Of a DNA stretch of 60,821 nt, positions 27,166 to 35,964 are shown piece by piece (within the stretch, counting starts at the first letter, position 1; each line of letters begins with the position of its first letter). Below the pieces are notes generated by a model. The model made no database searches. It saw nothing but the letters and a program-made list of their open reading frames with translations, and was not told the origin of the DNA. The stretch is from an uncultured Flavobacteriaceae bacterium (GTDB lineage Bacteria > Bacteroidota > Bacteroidia > Flavobacteriales > Flavobacteriaceae), in assembly GCA_913045325.1 (NCBI GenBank), contig CAJWPZ010000009.1, forward strand, positions 1 through 60,821. Direction: 5' to 3'. A program made the position numbers and the translations under genes.

Positions 27166-27867
27166 ATGAAAAAACTAATTATTGCGAGCACCTCAACCCT
27201 ATATAAAGGAACCTATCTAGGGTATTTGCAGCAAGAGCTTGAAGTGCTTTTTAGAGATGTGGAAGAGGTTTTATTTATACCCTATGCAAGACCTGGAGGT
27301 ATTAGCCATGAAAATTACACCAAAATGGCAGCAAAAGCATTTAATAAAATTGGTAAAAATTTGCGCGGCATACACACCTTTGAAAATCCTATACAGGCTA
27401 TAAAACAAGCCCAAGGAATCTTCACTGGTGGCGGAAATACGTTTTTATTAGTCCAGCAATTACATGACAATAAACTACTTAGCCCCATCACAAATGCAAT
27501 TATTAACGGTACTCCGTATCTTGGTACAAGTGCTGGTAGTAATATTTGCGGTATCACCATGCAAAACACCAATGACATGCCTATTGTATACCCGTCTTCT
27601 TTTAACACCTTGGGGGTCATTCCTTTTAATATTAATGCCCATTACACAGACCCAGACCCAAAAACAACGCATATGGGAGAGTCTAGGGCAACAAGAATAA
27701 AAGAATACCACACCCAAAACAACACCCCTGTAGTGGGCTTACCAGAGGGTAGTTGGCTTGAGGTTATTGGAGATAGCATAACTTTAAAAGGAAACCATAG
27801 TGCGCGTATTTTTGAAAAAGGGAAAGATTCTTACCTGCTTGAAACAGCATCTATTTTAAGGCTCTAG
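27166..27867 (+). CDS. pepE: dipeptidase E (peptidase S51)
   Basis: 233 aa, the usual PepE length. The nucleophile is S122 in LGTSAGSNI and a glycine-rich FTGGGNTFLLVQQL at 86-99 forms the oxyanion region. INAHYTDPDP (near 158-166) is also conserved. PepE cleaves Asp-X dipeptides in the cytoplasm. A TACCTTTA sequence about 21 bases upstream may be the -7 box. It is followed 62 bases later by the VanY-like gene. Confidence 0.93.
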   Translation: MKKLIIASTSTLYKGTYLGYLQQELEVLFRDVEEVLFIPYARPGGISHENYTKMAAKAFNKIGKNLRGIHTFENPIQAIKQAQGIFTGGGNTFLLVQQLHDNKLLSPITNAIINGTPYLGTSAGSNICGITMQNTNDMPIVYPSSFNTLGVIPFNINAHYTDPDPKTTHMGESRATRIKEYHTQNNTPVVGLPEGSWLEVIGDSITLKGNHSARIFEKGKDSYLLETASILRL

Positions 27868-27929
27868 TATAGTTGTTTTATAAAGAAATAGTATATTAAA
27901 AAACAAAGCAAGATTAAGACAGCACATAC

Positions 27930-28673
27930 ATGAAACGGAAAGACTTTTTACATCTCACAGGAATTTGCAGCCTAGGGCTTTTAACACTACCTCACATTGC
28001 CCTTGGCGCCGTGCAAGACAGGTTCACTAAAGCCCAACTTATCGGGAAAGGAAATCCTGATATTACTGGAAATTCTTACACCCAAAAAATGCACAAGCAA
28101 ACCAAAGTTGCATTTTTAGAGATGAAATCTGCAGCGGCAAAGGATAACATTAGCATAGAGGTTGTCTCTGCCTATAGAAGCTTTGAGCGTCAAAAAGAAA
28201 TATTTGAAGGCAAATACAAACGCTTCACCAGGCAAGGGTTGTCTGCAACACAGGCACTTTCAAAAATTATTGAGTACTCAACCATTCCAGGAACATCAAG
28301 ACATCACTGGGGTACAGATATTGATATTATTCAGGCAAATACAGGTAAAAGACCCTCAAGTGTGTTGCAAGAAAAACACTTTTATGGTGTAGGCCCGTTT
28401 TGTGAGATGAAAGTTTGGCTTACCCAAAATGCAAACAGCTTTGGGTTTTATGAGGTGTATACAAAAGATGTTCAAAGAAAAGGCTTTTCTCATGAGCCTT
28501 GGCACTTTAGCTATAGACCTGTATCAAGACCAATGCTCAGGGCTTATAAAAAGCTTGATATAAAGAGCATCTTACAGCAAGAAAAAATAAAGGGTAGCGA
28601 GCACTTTAGTGACAGCTTTATTGCCAAGTATATAAAAGAACATATTTTGGATATTAATCCTGAACTGCTTTAA
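27930..28673 (+). CDS. VanY/M15-family D-alanyl-D-alanine carboxypeptidase
   Basis: 247 aa. The zinc-peptidase motif SRHHWGTDID at 123-132 gives ligands H125 and D132, and HEPWHFSY at 188-195 gives E189 and ligand H192. It should trim D-Ala from peptidoglycan stem peptides in the periplasm. The N-terminus MKRKDFLHLTGICSLGLLTL has a twin-arginine-like K-R-x-x-F-L start, so it may use the Tat pathway rather than Sec. It lies 62 bases after pepE. Confidence 0.88.
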   Translation: MKRKDFLHLTGICSLGLLTLPHIALGAVQDRFTKAQLIGKGNPDITGNSYTQKMHKQTKVAFLEMKSAAAKDNISIEVVSAYRSFERQKEIFEGKYKRFTRQGLSATQALSKIIEYSTIPGTSRHHWGTDIDIIQANTGKRPSSVLQEKHFYGVGPFCEMKVWLTQNANSFGFYEVYTKDVQRKGFSHEPWHFSYRPVSRPMLRAYKKLDIKSILQQEKIKGSEHFSDSFIAKYIKEHILDINPELL

Positions 28674-28683
28674 ATTGTCAAGA

Positions 28684-28712
28684 AAACAGCCCTAAAAAAT
28701 GGCTGTGGTTTT
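28684..28712 (+). terminator. probable terminator of the VanY-like gene
   Basis: ACAGCC at 28686-28691 pairs with GGCTGT at 28701-28706, flanked by A-rich and T-rich runs, 12 bases after the stop codon. The stem is short, so this is a moderate call. Confidence 0.5.
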
Positions 28713-28770
28713 AAATTTATTGAAACCTCTAGCGGTTTTATAATCGTTAATTACTCCCTATCTTTACACT

Positions 28771-30285
28771 ATGATTAAAAAAGTTATATTACTTATCCTA
28801 GATGGATGGGGTAACACACAAGATCCTAGCATCTCTGCCCCTGCAAAGGCAGAAACCCCTTTTATGGATGCTGCAATAAAAAAATATCCCCACGCAAATC
28901 TGTTAACCCACGGGGCACATGTTGGCCTCCCAGATGGACAAATGGGAAATAGCGAGGTAGGACACATGAATCTGGGCGCTGGTAGAATTGTATACCAAGA
29001 TTTAGCAAAAATAAATCTGGCGATTACCAATGATACCCTTAAGGATGAAAAAGTGTTACAAAAAGCCTTTACCTATGCCAAGACCAACAATAAAAATATT
29101 CATTTACTTGGGCTTGTCTCAGATGGTGGGGTACATTCTCACCTGGATCACATAAAAGGAATTTTAAAGGCCGCTAGTGATCAAGATTTAGAAAACGTTT
29201 TTGTGCATGCCTTTACAGATGGGCGCGATGTAGATCCAAAATCTGGCATACAACACATAGAGCAGCTACAGGCCTATATGCAAAAAACAACCGGAAGTAT
29301 TGCAAGTGTAATTGGGCGGTACTTTGCCATGGATAGAGATACCCGTTGGGAGCGTGTTAAAAAAGCCTATGATTTGTTGTGCAGGGCACAAGGCACGACA
29401 ACCACCAATATCTCAAAGAGCATGGAAAAAAGCTACCAAGAAGGAGTTACAGATGAGTTTATGGAGCCTCTTGTAGTAACAAAAGACAAGGTGCCCGTTG
29501 CAACTATTAAAAAAGATGATGTTGTTATTTTCTTTAATTTTAGGACAGACCGCACAAGACAACTCACCCAGGTGTTAAGCCAGCATGATTTTGAGGACTA
29601 TGGTATGAAAAAAATACCCTTGCATTTTGTAACCCTTACAAATTATGACGCTTCTTTTAAGGGAGTTGAAGTAATTTACAACAAAGAAAACATCACCCAA
29701 ACCCTTGGAGAGGTTCTAGAAAAAAACAACAAAACCCAAATACGCATTGCCGAGACAGAAAAATACCCTCATGTAACCTTCTTCTTTAATGGAGGAAGAG
29801 AAGCTGCTTTTAGGGGTGAAAAAAGAATCTTATGCCCCTCACCAAAGGTTGCTACCTATGATCTGCAACCCCAAATGAGCGCTTATGAAATTACAGATAG
29901 CATACTTCCAGAAATCAAGACAGCATCTGCAGATTTTATTTGTTTAAATTTTGCTAATCCAGATATGGTGGGCCACACTGGAGATTTACAGGCAGCTATA
30001 AAAGCATGCGAGGTGGTAGATAGTTGCGCAAAAAAAATTACAGAAGCTGCACTTACTCATGGCTATACGACTATTATCATTGCAGATCACGGTAATAGTG
30101 AGACCATGTGTAATCCAGATGGATCACCAAATACGGCACACACCATAAACCCTGTACCTCTAATTGTGGTAGATCCAGATATAAAAAATGTGAAGGACGG
30201 AGTCTTAGGAGATATAGCACCTACAATACTGCATTTGATGGGCGTTACCCAGCCAGAGCAGATGACACAAAAATCATTAGTATAA
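28771..30285 (+). CDS. gpmI: 2,3-bisphosphoglycerate-independent phosphoglycerate mutase
   Basis: 504 aa. It interconverts 3- and 2-phosphoglycerate in glycolysis. Metal ligand D11 is in LLILDGWG, and the phospho-serine nucleophile is S61 in GQMGNSEVGHMNLGAGR. The DGRDVDPKSG and IIADHGNSETM segments complete the bimetal site. A TATCTTTA sequence ends four bases before the ATG and is the likely -7 box. The thioredoxin-like gene starts 12 bases after the stop. Confidence 0.96.
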   Translation: MIKKVILLILDGWGNTQDPSISAPAKAETPFMDAAIKKYPHANLLTHGAHVGLPDGQMGNSEVGHMNLGAGRIVYQDLAKINLAITNDTLKDEKVLQKAFTYAKTNNKNIHLLGLVSDGGVHSHLDHIKGILKAASDQDLENVFVHAFTDGRDVDPKSGIQHIEQLQAYMQKTTGSIASVIGRYFAMDRDTRWERVKKAYDLLCRAQGTTTTNISKSMEKSYQEGVTDEFMEPLVVTKDKVPVATIKKDDVVIFFNFRTDRTRQLTQVLSQHDFEDYGMKKIPLHFVTLTNYDASFKGVEVIYNKENITQTLGEVLEKNNKTQIRIAETEKYPHVTFFFNGGREAAFRGEKRILCPSPKVATYDLQPQMSAYEITDSILPEIKTASADFICLNFANPDMVGHTGDLQAAIKACEVVDSCAKKITEAALTHGYTTIIIADHGNSETMCNPDGSPNTAHTINPVPLIVVDPDIKNVKDGVLGDIAPTILHLMGVTQPEQMTQKSLV

Positions 30286-30297
30286 AAAATCATAAAG

Positions 30298-30900
30298 ATG
30301 AACTATTTAAACAAAAAAACAATCCTGATAGCCTTTGCCTTAATAAGCCTTGTATCATGTAAAGACCAAACACAAAATACCCAGCAAGAGGGTACTGAAA
30401 ATACCCAAGAAATCTACATTAGCGATAAACTTGTAGATGACCCAGAAAATGAGGGAGAAAAAATGCTACTTGGAAAGGTAAGCCATGTAGATTTTAAAAA
30501 CGATAGTTTATTTCCTTGGATGTCTGAAAATTTCAAGGCTTACAAACCAGATTCTATTACATTAATTGAGCTTAAAAAAGAACTCGAAGGTGTTTACATT
30601 AAAGCCTTTATGGGAACTTGGTGTGAGGATAGCCAGCGTGAGGTACCTCATTTTTATAAAATACTAAAGAGCATAGGCATCAATGAGGAGCGTATAGAGA
30701 TGGTAGCTGTTTCTCATGATAAAGACACCCCACAGGGCTATGAAAAAGATTTAAATATTGGGTATGTGCCTACTTTTATTTTTTACAAACAAGAAAAAGA
30801 ACTAGGACGTTTTGTTGAATATGCTCAAAGAGCAACACTTGAAGAAGATATACTCACTATAGTTACAAATAAACCCTACACACCAGCATACGCAGAATAA
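30298..30900 (+). CDS. thioredoxin-like lipoprotein with a CxxS active site
   Basis: 200 aa. Lipoprotein signal with lipid cysteine C21 (ISLVSCKDQ). A linker rich in Q, N and T (24-38) precedes a thioredoxin fold from about residue 90. The active site is TWCEDS, with C109 and serine at position 112 in place of the second cysteine. A cis-proline is present in VPTFIFY. A monothiol form cannot cycle like normal thioredoxin and may act as a disulfide isomerase or a trapping protein. Close to gpmI (12 bases), so probably co-transcribed. Confidence 0.85.
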   Translation: MNYLNKKTILIAFALISLVSCKDQTQNTQQEGTENTQEIYISDKLVDDPENEGEKMLLGKVSHVDFKNDSLFPWMSENFKAYKPDSITLIELKKELEGVYIKAFMGTWCEDSQREVPHFYKILKSIGINEERIEMVAVSHDKDTPQGYEKDLNIGYVPTFIFYKQEKELGRFVEYAQRATLEEDILTIVTNKPYTPAYAE

Positions 30901-30998
30901 TAAACTCTGGAGGCATTAAGAGCTGGGGAGAAATTTACCAAGAAATTATCGGGGGAAAAAGCCCCCAAAAAGCCAAGCAAGAAAAAAGATTGGTTTAA
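30873..30998 (+). other. possible remnant or non-canonical small reading frame
   Basis: This frame is open for 41 codons after a stop at 30870-30872 and ends at TAA 30996-30998. It has no ATG, GTG or TTG. The translated end looks protein-like (SWGEIYQEIIGG, then KSPQKAKQEKRLV). A GGAGG lies at 30909-30913, and a G5-A5-GC5 hairpin lies at 30951-30966. It could be a decayed gene, a small protein starting at ATT or ATA, or chance. Confidence 0.3.
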
Positions 30999-31013
30999 CT
31001 TTTAACAGGTACT

Positions 31014-31820
31014 ATGATTATTACAAAATCTAGAGAAGAAATAGAACTAATGAGAGAAGCCGCATTAGTAGTTTCAAGAACATTAGGAATGCTGGCCAAA
31101 GAGGTAAAGGTTGGAGTAACTACCAATGAGCTAAATACCATGGCAGAGGCCTACATCCGAGAGCAAGATGCTGTTCCAGGATTTTTAGGGTTGTATGACT
31201 GCCCCTCTACCCTTTTAACTAGTGTAAATGAAGCAATTGTTCATGGACTCCCTACAGACATACCCTTAAAAGAAGGTGATATTGTTAGCATAGATTGTGG
31301 AGCTATAAAGCACGGCTTTTATGGAGACCATGCCTATACCTTTGAGGTGGGTGAAGTAGCACAAGAAACAAAAAAATTACTCCAAGTAACCAAAGAATCA
31401 CTTTATGTAGGTATAAAGGAATTAAAAATTGGAAACCGCGTTGGCGATGTAGGATTTGCTATCCAAAACTACTGCGAAAGCCATGGCTATGGTGTGGTGA
31501 GAGAATTGGTCGGTCACGGGCTTGGTAAAACCATGCATGAAGATCCAGAAATGCCTAATTATGGACGTAGAGGTCGTGGTAAAAAATTTATAGAAGGAAT
31601 GACCGTTGCCATAGAACCTATGATTAACCTTGGTACTCGCCGTATCAAACAACTCAAAGATGGCTGGACAATTGTAACTCAGGACGGAAAACCAAGTGCT
31701 CATTTTGAGCACAATATTGCCATTGTTGATGGACAACCAGAATTGTTATCTACTTTCGATTTTGTGTATCAGGCACTAGGAATAAAAAGCAGTGAAGAAG
31801 ATCCTTACAGAAAGAAATAA
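31014..31820 (+). CDS. map: type I methionine aminopeptidase
   Basis: 268 aa. It removes the initiator methionine from new proteins. The metal ligands by motif are D94 (SIDCGA), D105 (GDHAYTF), the histidine in VGHGLGKTMHEDPE, the glutamate in IEPMINLG and that in FEHNIAI, with H77 in IVHGLP as the substrate histidine. It is slightly longer than the E. coli enzyme at the C-terminus. It has no zinc-finger extension. Confidence 0.96.
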   Translation: MIITKSREEIELMREAALVVSRTLGMLAKEVKVGVTTNELNTMAEAYIREQDAVPGFLGLYDCPSTLLTSVNEAIVHGLPTDIPLKEGDIVSIDCGAIKHGFYGDHAYTFEVGEVAQETKKLLQVTKESLYVGIKELKIGNRVGDVGFAIQNYCESHGYGVVRELVGHGLGKTMHEDPEMPNYGRRGRGKKFIEGMTVAIEPMINLGTRRIKQLKDGWTIVTQDGKPSAHFEHNIAIVDGQPELLSTFDFVYQALGIKSSEEDPYRKK

Positions 31821-31848
31821 CCTAGGGTATTTCTTTAGTAGCAGGGCT

Positions 31849-33906
31849 TTAATAATTTAAAATTTCAATTATTTTTTCCTTTACTTTTTCTGTAGAAGGG
31901 ATCATGGTTTGCTCCAGCACACTATTAAGTGGTATGGCAGGCATATTCTCAGAGCCTATAATCATCACTGGAGCATCCAAAGACTGGAAACATTCTTCCT
32001 GAATACGACCCTGCAAAGCTCTACTAAAACTATTTTCACTTGGCTCTTCTGTGACTACCAAACACTTCCCGCATTTGTTTACAGAGCCAAAAACAGTGTC
32101 ATAGTCTAGAGGGTGTAGCGTGCGCAGATCTACAATTTCTACAACATCTTGTAAGCCAAGTGAGGCCGTAGCATTTATAGCCCAATGTACTCCCATACCA
32201 TAAGTAATAATAGACAAGGTTTCATCTTGTTCTTTTTTCCAGATTTCTTGAAGTACCCAAGCCTTCCCAAAAGGAAGCATATAATCTTCACTAGGCTCTA
32301 CACTTGTAGCTCCTTTTGTTCCTGGCACTTTAGACCAATACAGGCCTTTATGCTCAAAAATAACCACTGGATTTGGATCGTAATAGGCTGCTTTTATAAG
32401 CCCTTTTAAATCTGCCCCATTGCTAGGATAGGCTATTTTCAATCCTCTTATATTGCTTACCACACTCTCCATAGAAGAGGAGTGATACGGCCCGCCACTA
32501 CCATAAGCGCCAATAGGCACTCTGAGTATCATTGATACAGGCCATTTACCATTGGAGAGATAACAACTTCTTGATACCTCTGTAAATAATTGATTTAGCC
32601 CTGGCCACAAATAATCTGCAAATTGCACCTCAACAATGGGTTTTAGACCAACGGCGCTCATCCCCACGGTAGACCCTACGATAAAAGCTTCTTGAATGGC
32701 TGTGTTAAATACCCTATTGTCACCAAATTTCTGAGCTAAGGTGGCAGCTTCTCTAAAGACACCACCAAGCCTTGCTCCAACATCTTGACCATATAATAAA
32801 CACTCTGGGTGCTTGGCCATTAGTTCTTCAATGGCAAACAATGCGCAATCTACCATCACTACTTTTTCTGCTCCTTCTGGGGTGCGCGATCCTACTTCTT
32901 GTGTTATTGGAGTTGGCGCAAAATCATGAGTATATAAATCTTCAGGGGAGGGATCTTCAGCCGCTGCAGCTCTACTTAGCGCTTGTTTTACATGTTGCTC
33001 AATATCGGTTTCTATCGTTTGTATTTCAGCCTTAGTAACACCCTGCTTTAAAAGTAATGATAGCAATTTAGGATATGGATCCTCTGATCTTGCTTGCTGC
33101 AAATCATCTCTATAAAACTCCATGCGCACTCCAGAGGTGTGATGGTTTAACAAAGGAACTTTGGCATGTATTAAAAACGGGCGTCGCTGGGTTCTGATTT
33201 TCTCAAGCACCTCTTTGATTGTAGTATAACTTTGCTCAAAATCTGTTCCGTCTATGGAGATGGCCTCTAAACCATGAAATCCTGCAGCGTACTGGGCAGC
33301 ATTTTGAGCTCTAGTTTCTGCAGCATTAGCAGAAATATCCCAGCCATTATCCTGTACCAAATACAAAATAGGTAATTGTTTTAAAGCAGCCATCTGGAAG
33401 GCTTCTGCAATTTCACCCTCCGTTACACTTGCATCACCTAAAGAGCAAACTACCACAGGGGCCTCTCCCTTTAAATGAGAAGAAAGCTTTTCAGCCTCTT
33501 GGTACCTAAAACCCATTGCAACTCCAGTTGCTGGTATCGCTTGCATACCTGTAGCACTACTTTGATGAGGAATTTTAGGCTTATCATCATCTCTTAAACT
33601 AGGGTGACAATAGTAGGTTCTACCACCAGAGAAAGGATCCTCTTTTTTAGCCAACACCTGCAGCATCAACTCATAAGGAGTCATGCCTATGGATAATAGC
33701 ATCGCATCATCGCGATAGTATGGAAACAAATAATCTTGAGCCTTTAACTGCATACCAAGAGCTGTTTGTATCACTTCATGACCACGAGAGGTAGCATGTA
33801 CATACTTAGAAACAACTTTAAAATTATCTTCATACACCTGTGTCATTTCTTTTGCAGTGACCAGGTTTTTAAAGGCTTGTAAGATTAATTCTTTGGTAAT
33901 TTTCAT
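31849..33906 (-). CDS. branched-chain 2-oxoacid dehydrogenase E1, alpha-beta fusion
   Basis: 685 aa. Residues 1 to about 330 are the E1-alpha part, with the thiamine diphosphate motif GDASVTEGEIAEAF and QDNGWDIS. Residues about 345-685 are the E1-beta part (LYGQDVGARLGGVFREA, FADYLWPGLNQ, GPYHSSSMES). The fused single chain is common in Bacteroidota. It decarboxylates branched 2-oxoacids from Val, Leu and Ile, feeding branched acyl-CoA for fatty acids and catabolism. It follows E2 by 72 bases on the same strand. Confidence 0.93.
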   Translation of the reverse strand: MKITKELILQAFKNLVTAKEMTQVYEDNFKVVSKYVHATSRGHEVIQTALGMQLKAQDYLFPYYRDDAMLLSIGMTPYELMLQVLAKKEDPFSGGRTYYCHPSLRDDDKPKIPHQSSATGMQAIPATGVAMGFRYQEAEKLSSHLKGEAPVVVCSLGDASVTEGEIAEAFQMAALKQLPILYLVQDNGWDISANAAETRAQNAAQYAAGFHGLEAISIDGTDFEQSYTTIKEVLEKIRTQRRPFLIHAKVPLLNHHTSGVRMEFYRDDLQQARSEDPYPKLLSLLLKQGVTKAEIQTIETDIEQHVKQALSRAAAAEDPSPEDLYTHDFAPTPITQEVGSRTPEGAEKVVMVDCALFAIEELMAKHPECLLYGQDVGARLGGVFREAATLAQKFGDNRVFNTAIQEAFIVGSTVGMSAVGLKPIVEVQFADYLWPGLNQLFTEVSRSCYLSNGKWPVSMILRVPIGAYGSGGPYHSSSMESVVSNIRGLKIAYPSNGADLKGLIKAAYYDPNPVVIFEHKGLYWSKVPGTKGATSVEPSEDYMLPFGKAWVLQEIWKKEQDETLSIITYGMGVHWAINATASLGLQDVVEIVDLRTLHPLDYDTVFGSVNKCGKCLVVTEEPSENSFSRALQGRIQEECFQSLDAPVMIIGSENMPAIPLNSVLEQTMIPSTEKVKEKIIEILNY

Positions 33907-33978
33907 AAGATACTATTCAAAAAATATATTACTCAGTGTTTTTATAAAGGGCAGCAATCAAGCAGCTTGACAAAAAAT

Positions 33979-35256
33979 CTAAAAGGAGCGGTTACTATCA
34001 AAATTTTCTAAATTATCGGCAATGCGTTTTAAAAAAGAGCCCGCTAAATGCCCGTCTACAATTCTGTGATCAAAGGAGAGAGATAGATACATCATGCTTC
34101 GTATTTCAATGGTATCACCTTGAGGTTTCTCTATTACCTCTGCGCGTTTTTTTATAATCCCTGTTGCCAAAATAGCTGCCTCTGGCTGATTAATAATAGG
34201 GGTTCCCATCAAACTACCAAAGGTTCCTACATTACTAATGGTAAAGCTGCCTCCTTTAATATCATCTGCCTTTAAATTTCCAGAACGAGACTTTAGAGCC
34301 AGCTCGTTTATAGCACCAGCAAGTGTTTTTAAATCTTTTTTATCTGCATTTTTAACCACCGGGACAATTAAATTTCCGGAGGGCAGGGCAGTTGCCATTC
34401 CAATATTTATATCCTCTTTTACAATAATATTTTTTCCGTCAAGGGATGCATTAATCATCGGGAAATCCTTGATAGCATTTGCAACCGCTTCTATAAAAAG
34501 CGGCGTAAAGGTTAGCTTCTCTCCATGGGCCTCTAGAAATAACACCTTATTTGTATTTCGCCAAGCAACCATATTAGTTAGATCTGCCTCTACATATGCA
34601 GTTACGTGAGGTGAGGTGTGTTTACTGTACACCATATGGTCTGCAATCATTTCTCGCATGCGGTCCATGGGTATAATCTTACCACTACCGGTATCAAACT
34701 TTAAATCTGGAATACTGTACCCATGATTTTTGCTTTCTGGCTGCGCAAATTTAAAAGGTCTTCCTTGTTGCAAGTAACTTGTAATATCTGTTTTGCGTAA
34801 ACGCCCATTAAGACCGCTACCTTTTATACAGCCTAGCTCCTGGTAGCTAATATGATGCTTTCTAGCCATAGCATCTACAAGGGGAGAAATAAAAACGTTG
34901 TCGTTTACCTTAAAAGAGCCGTTGGTGGTTAAGGATTTTTTGGTGGTGGTTTCCCTTTTAGTCACCTCTCTCTTGGGAGTATTTTGTATAGCTGTTTTAG
35001 TGAAAGATACTCCATCAGATAATGATAATAAAGCAATGGTTTGTCCTACTTCAATTACATCATTGACGCTGGCCTTGTGAGAGATCATCACTCCAGAGCC
35101 TGGAGCTGGCACCTCGTTATCTACCTTGTCTGTGGCTATTTCAACAAGAATATCACCCTCTTGAAATGCCTCCCCTTCTTGTATCAACCAATTTAGTATG
35201 GTGCCCTGGGTAATACTTTCGCCCATTTTAGGCATATTAAATGCAGTTTCAGTCAT
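33979..35256 (-). CDS. 2-oxoacid dehydrogenase E2 (dihydrolipoamide acyltransferase)
   Basis: 425 aa. Order: lipoyl domain with lipoyl-lysine K44 (IATDKVDNEVP), linker rich in K and T, peripheral subunit-binding domain at about 120-155 (PLVDAMARKHHISYQELG), and the catalytic core with H397 and D401 in SFDHRIVDG. It transfers acyl groups to CoA for the E1 encoded just downstream. Its lipoyl group needs LipA (7645-8517). The gene diverges from an Lrp/AsnC regulator. Confidence 0.93.
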   Translation of the reverse strand: MTETAFNMPKMGESITQGTILNWLIQEGEAFQEGDILVEIATDKVDNEVPAPGSGVMISHKASVNDVIEVGQTIALLSLSDGVSFTKTAIQNTPKREVTKRETTTKKSLTTNGSFKVNDNVFISPLVDAMARKHHISYQELGCIKGSGLNGRLRKTDITSYLQQGRPFKFAQPESKNHGYSIPDLKFDTGSGKIIPMDRMREMIADHMVYSKHTSPHVTAYVEADLTNMVAWRNTNKVLFLEAHGEKLTFTPLFIEAVANAIKDFPMINASLDGKNIIVKEDINIGMATALPSGNLIVPVVKNADKKDLKTLAGAINELALKSRSGNLKADDIKGGSFTISNVGTFGSLMGTPIINQPEAAILATGIIKKRAEVIEKPQGDTIEIRSMMYLSLSFDHRIVDGHLAGSFLKRIADNLENFDSNRSF

Positions 35257-35418
35257 ACCTAATCATTCTTTTATATAATGTATAAAAATACAAAAAATGC
35301 ATTTTAAAAAATATGTATCACCTGCCTTAAAGTTAATAATTAGTGTTTTATTCTAAAAAAAAACAAAAAACATAATATTTATTCTATTTTTATACTCAAA
35401 TAACCGAATAAACAGCAA

Positions 35419-35904
35419 ATGAAACTTGATAGTACAGACATAGCCATCTTAAAGGCACTACAAAAAGACTCTAACAGAACTGTAAAGAGTCTTGCTGAAG
35501 ATTTAAAAAGGTCTACAACCCCTGTTTTTGAGCGCATAAAAAAACTTGAGCGAGAGGGGTATATAAAAGGATATTCTGCTAGGCTAAATCAAAAAAAATT
35601 AGGGCTTAAGCAAACGGTATTTGTTGCTATAACACTGCAAGGGCACACGCGCAGCTACTTAGAGAAATTTGTTAAAAAAGTAAACGATTTTCCAGAAGTT
35701 GTAGAGTGCCATAGGGTTAGTGGTACTTTTGATTACTTGCTCAAGTTAATCGTTGAAGACATAGAGGCCTACGAGACTTTTATAATCACAAAACTGACCC
35801 TTTTGCCCTATCTAGGTAATGTTCAAAGTCTTATAACACTCTCAACAGGAAAAGAAATAAACGAAATAGATTTGAGTCATTTGTCTAAAAAGCAGACTCC
35901 TTAG
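35419..35904 (+). CDS. Lrp/AsnC family transcriptional regulator
   Basis: 161 aa. An N-terminal winged helix-turn-helix (residues 4-50, LDSTDIAILKALQKDSNRTVKSLAEDLKRS) is followed by an AsnC ligand-binding RAM domain (about 70-145, VVECHRVSGTFDYLLKLIVED). Such proteins sense amino acids. It is divergent from the branched-chain E2/E1 genes with a 162-base shared upstream region, which makes their regulation by branched amino acids or oxoacids likely. This link is inference. A TATTTTTA is the best -7 candidate. Confidence 0.93.
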   Translation: MKLDSTDIAILKALQKDSNRTVKSLAEDLKRSTTPVFERIKKLEREGYIKGYSARLNQKKLGLKQTVFVAITLQGHTRSYLEKFVKKVNDFPEVVECHRVSGTFDYLLKLIVEDIEAYETFIITKLTLLPYLGNVQSLITLSTGKEINEIDLSHLSKKQTP

Positions 35905-35964
35905 TTCTTCAAACAAGGCAAGTCTACAGATTTTAGTACATTTAGGTATTGAAAATTATCACAC

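Noticed and set aside
30951-30966. G5-A5-GC5 hairpin as a terminator after the thioredoxin gene
   Set aside because: No T tract follows on either strand, and it lies within the start-less frame described separately.
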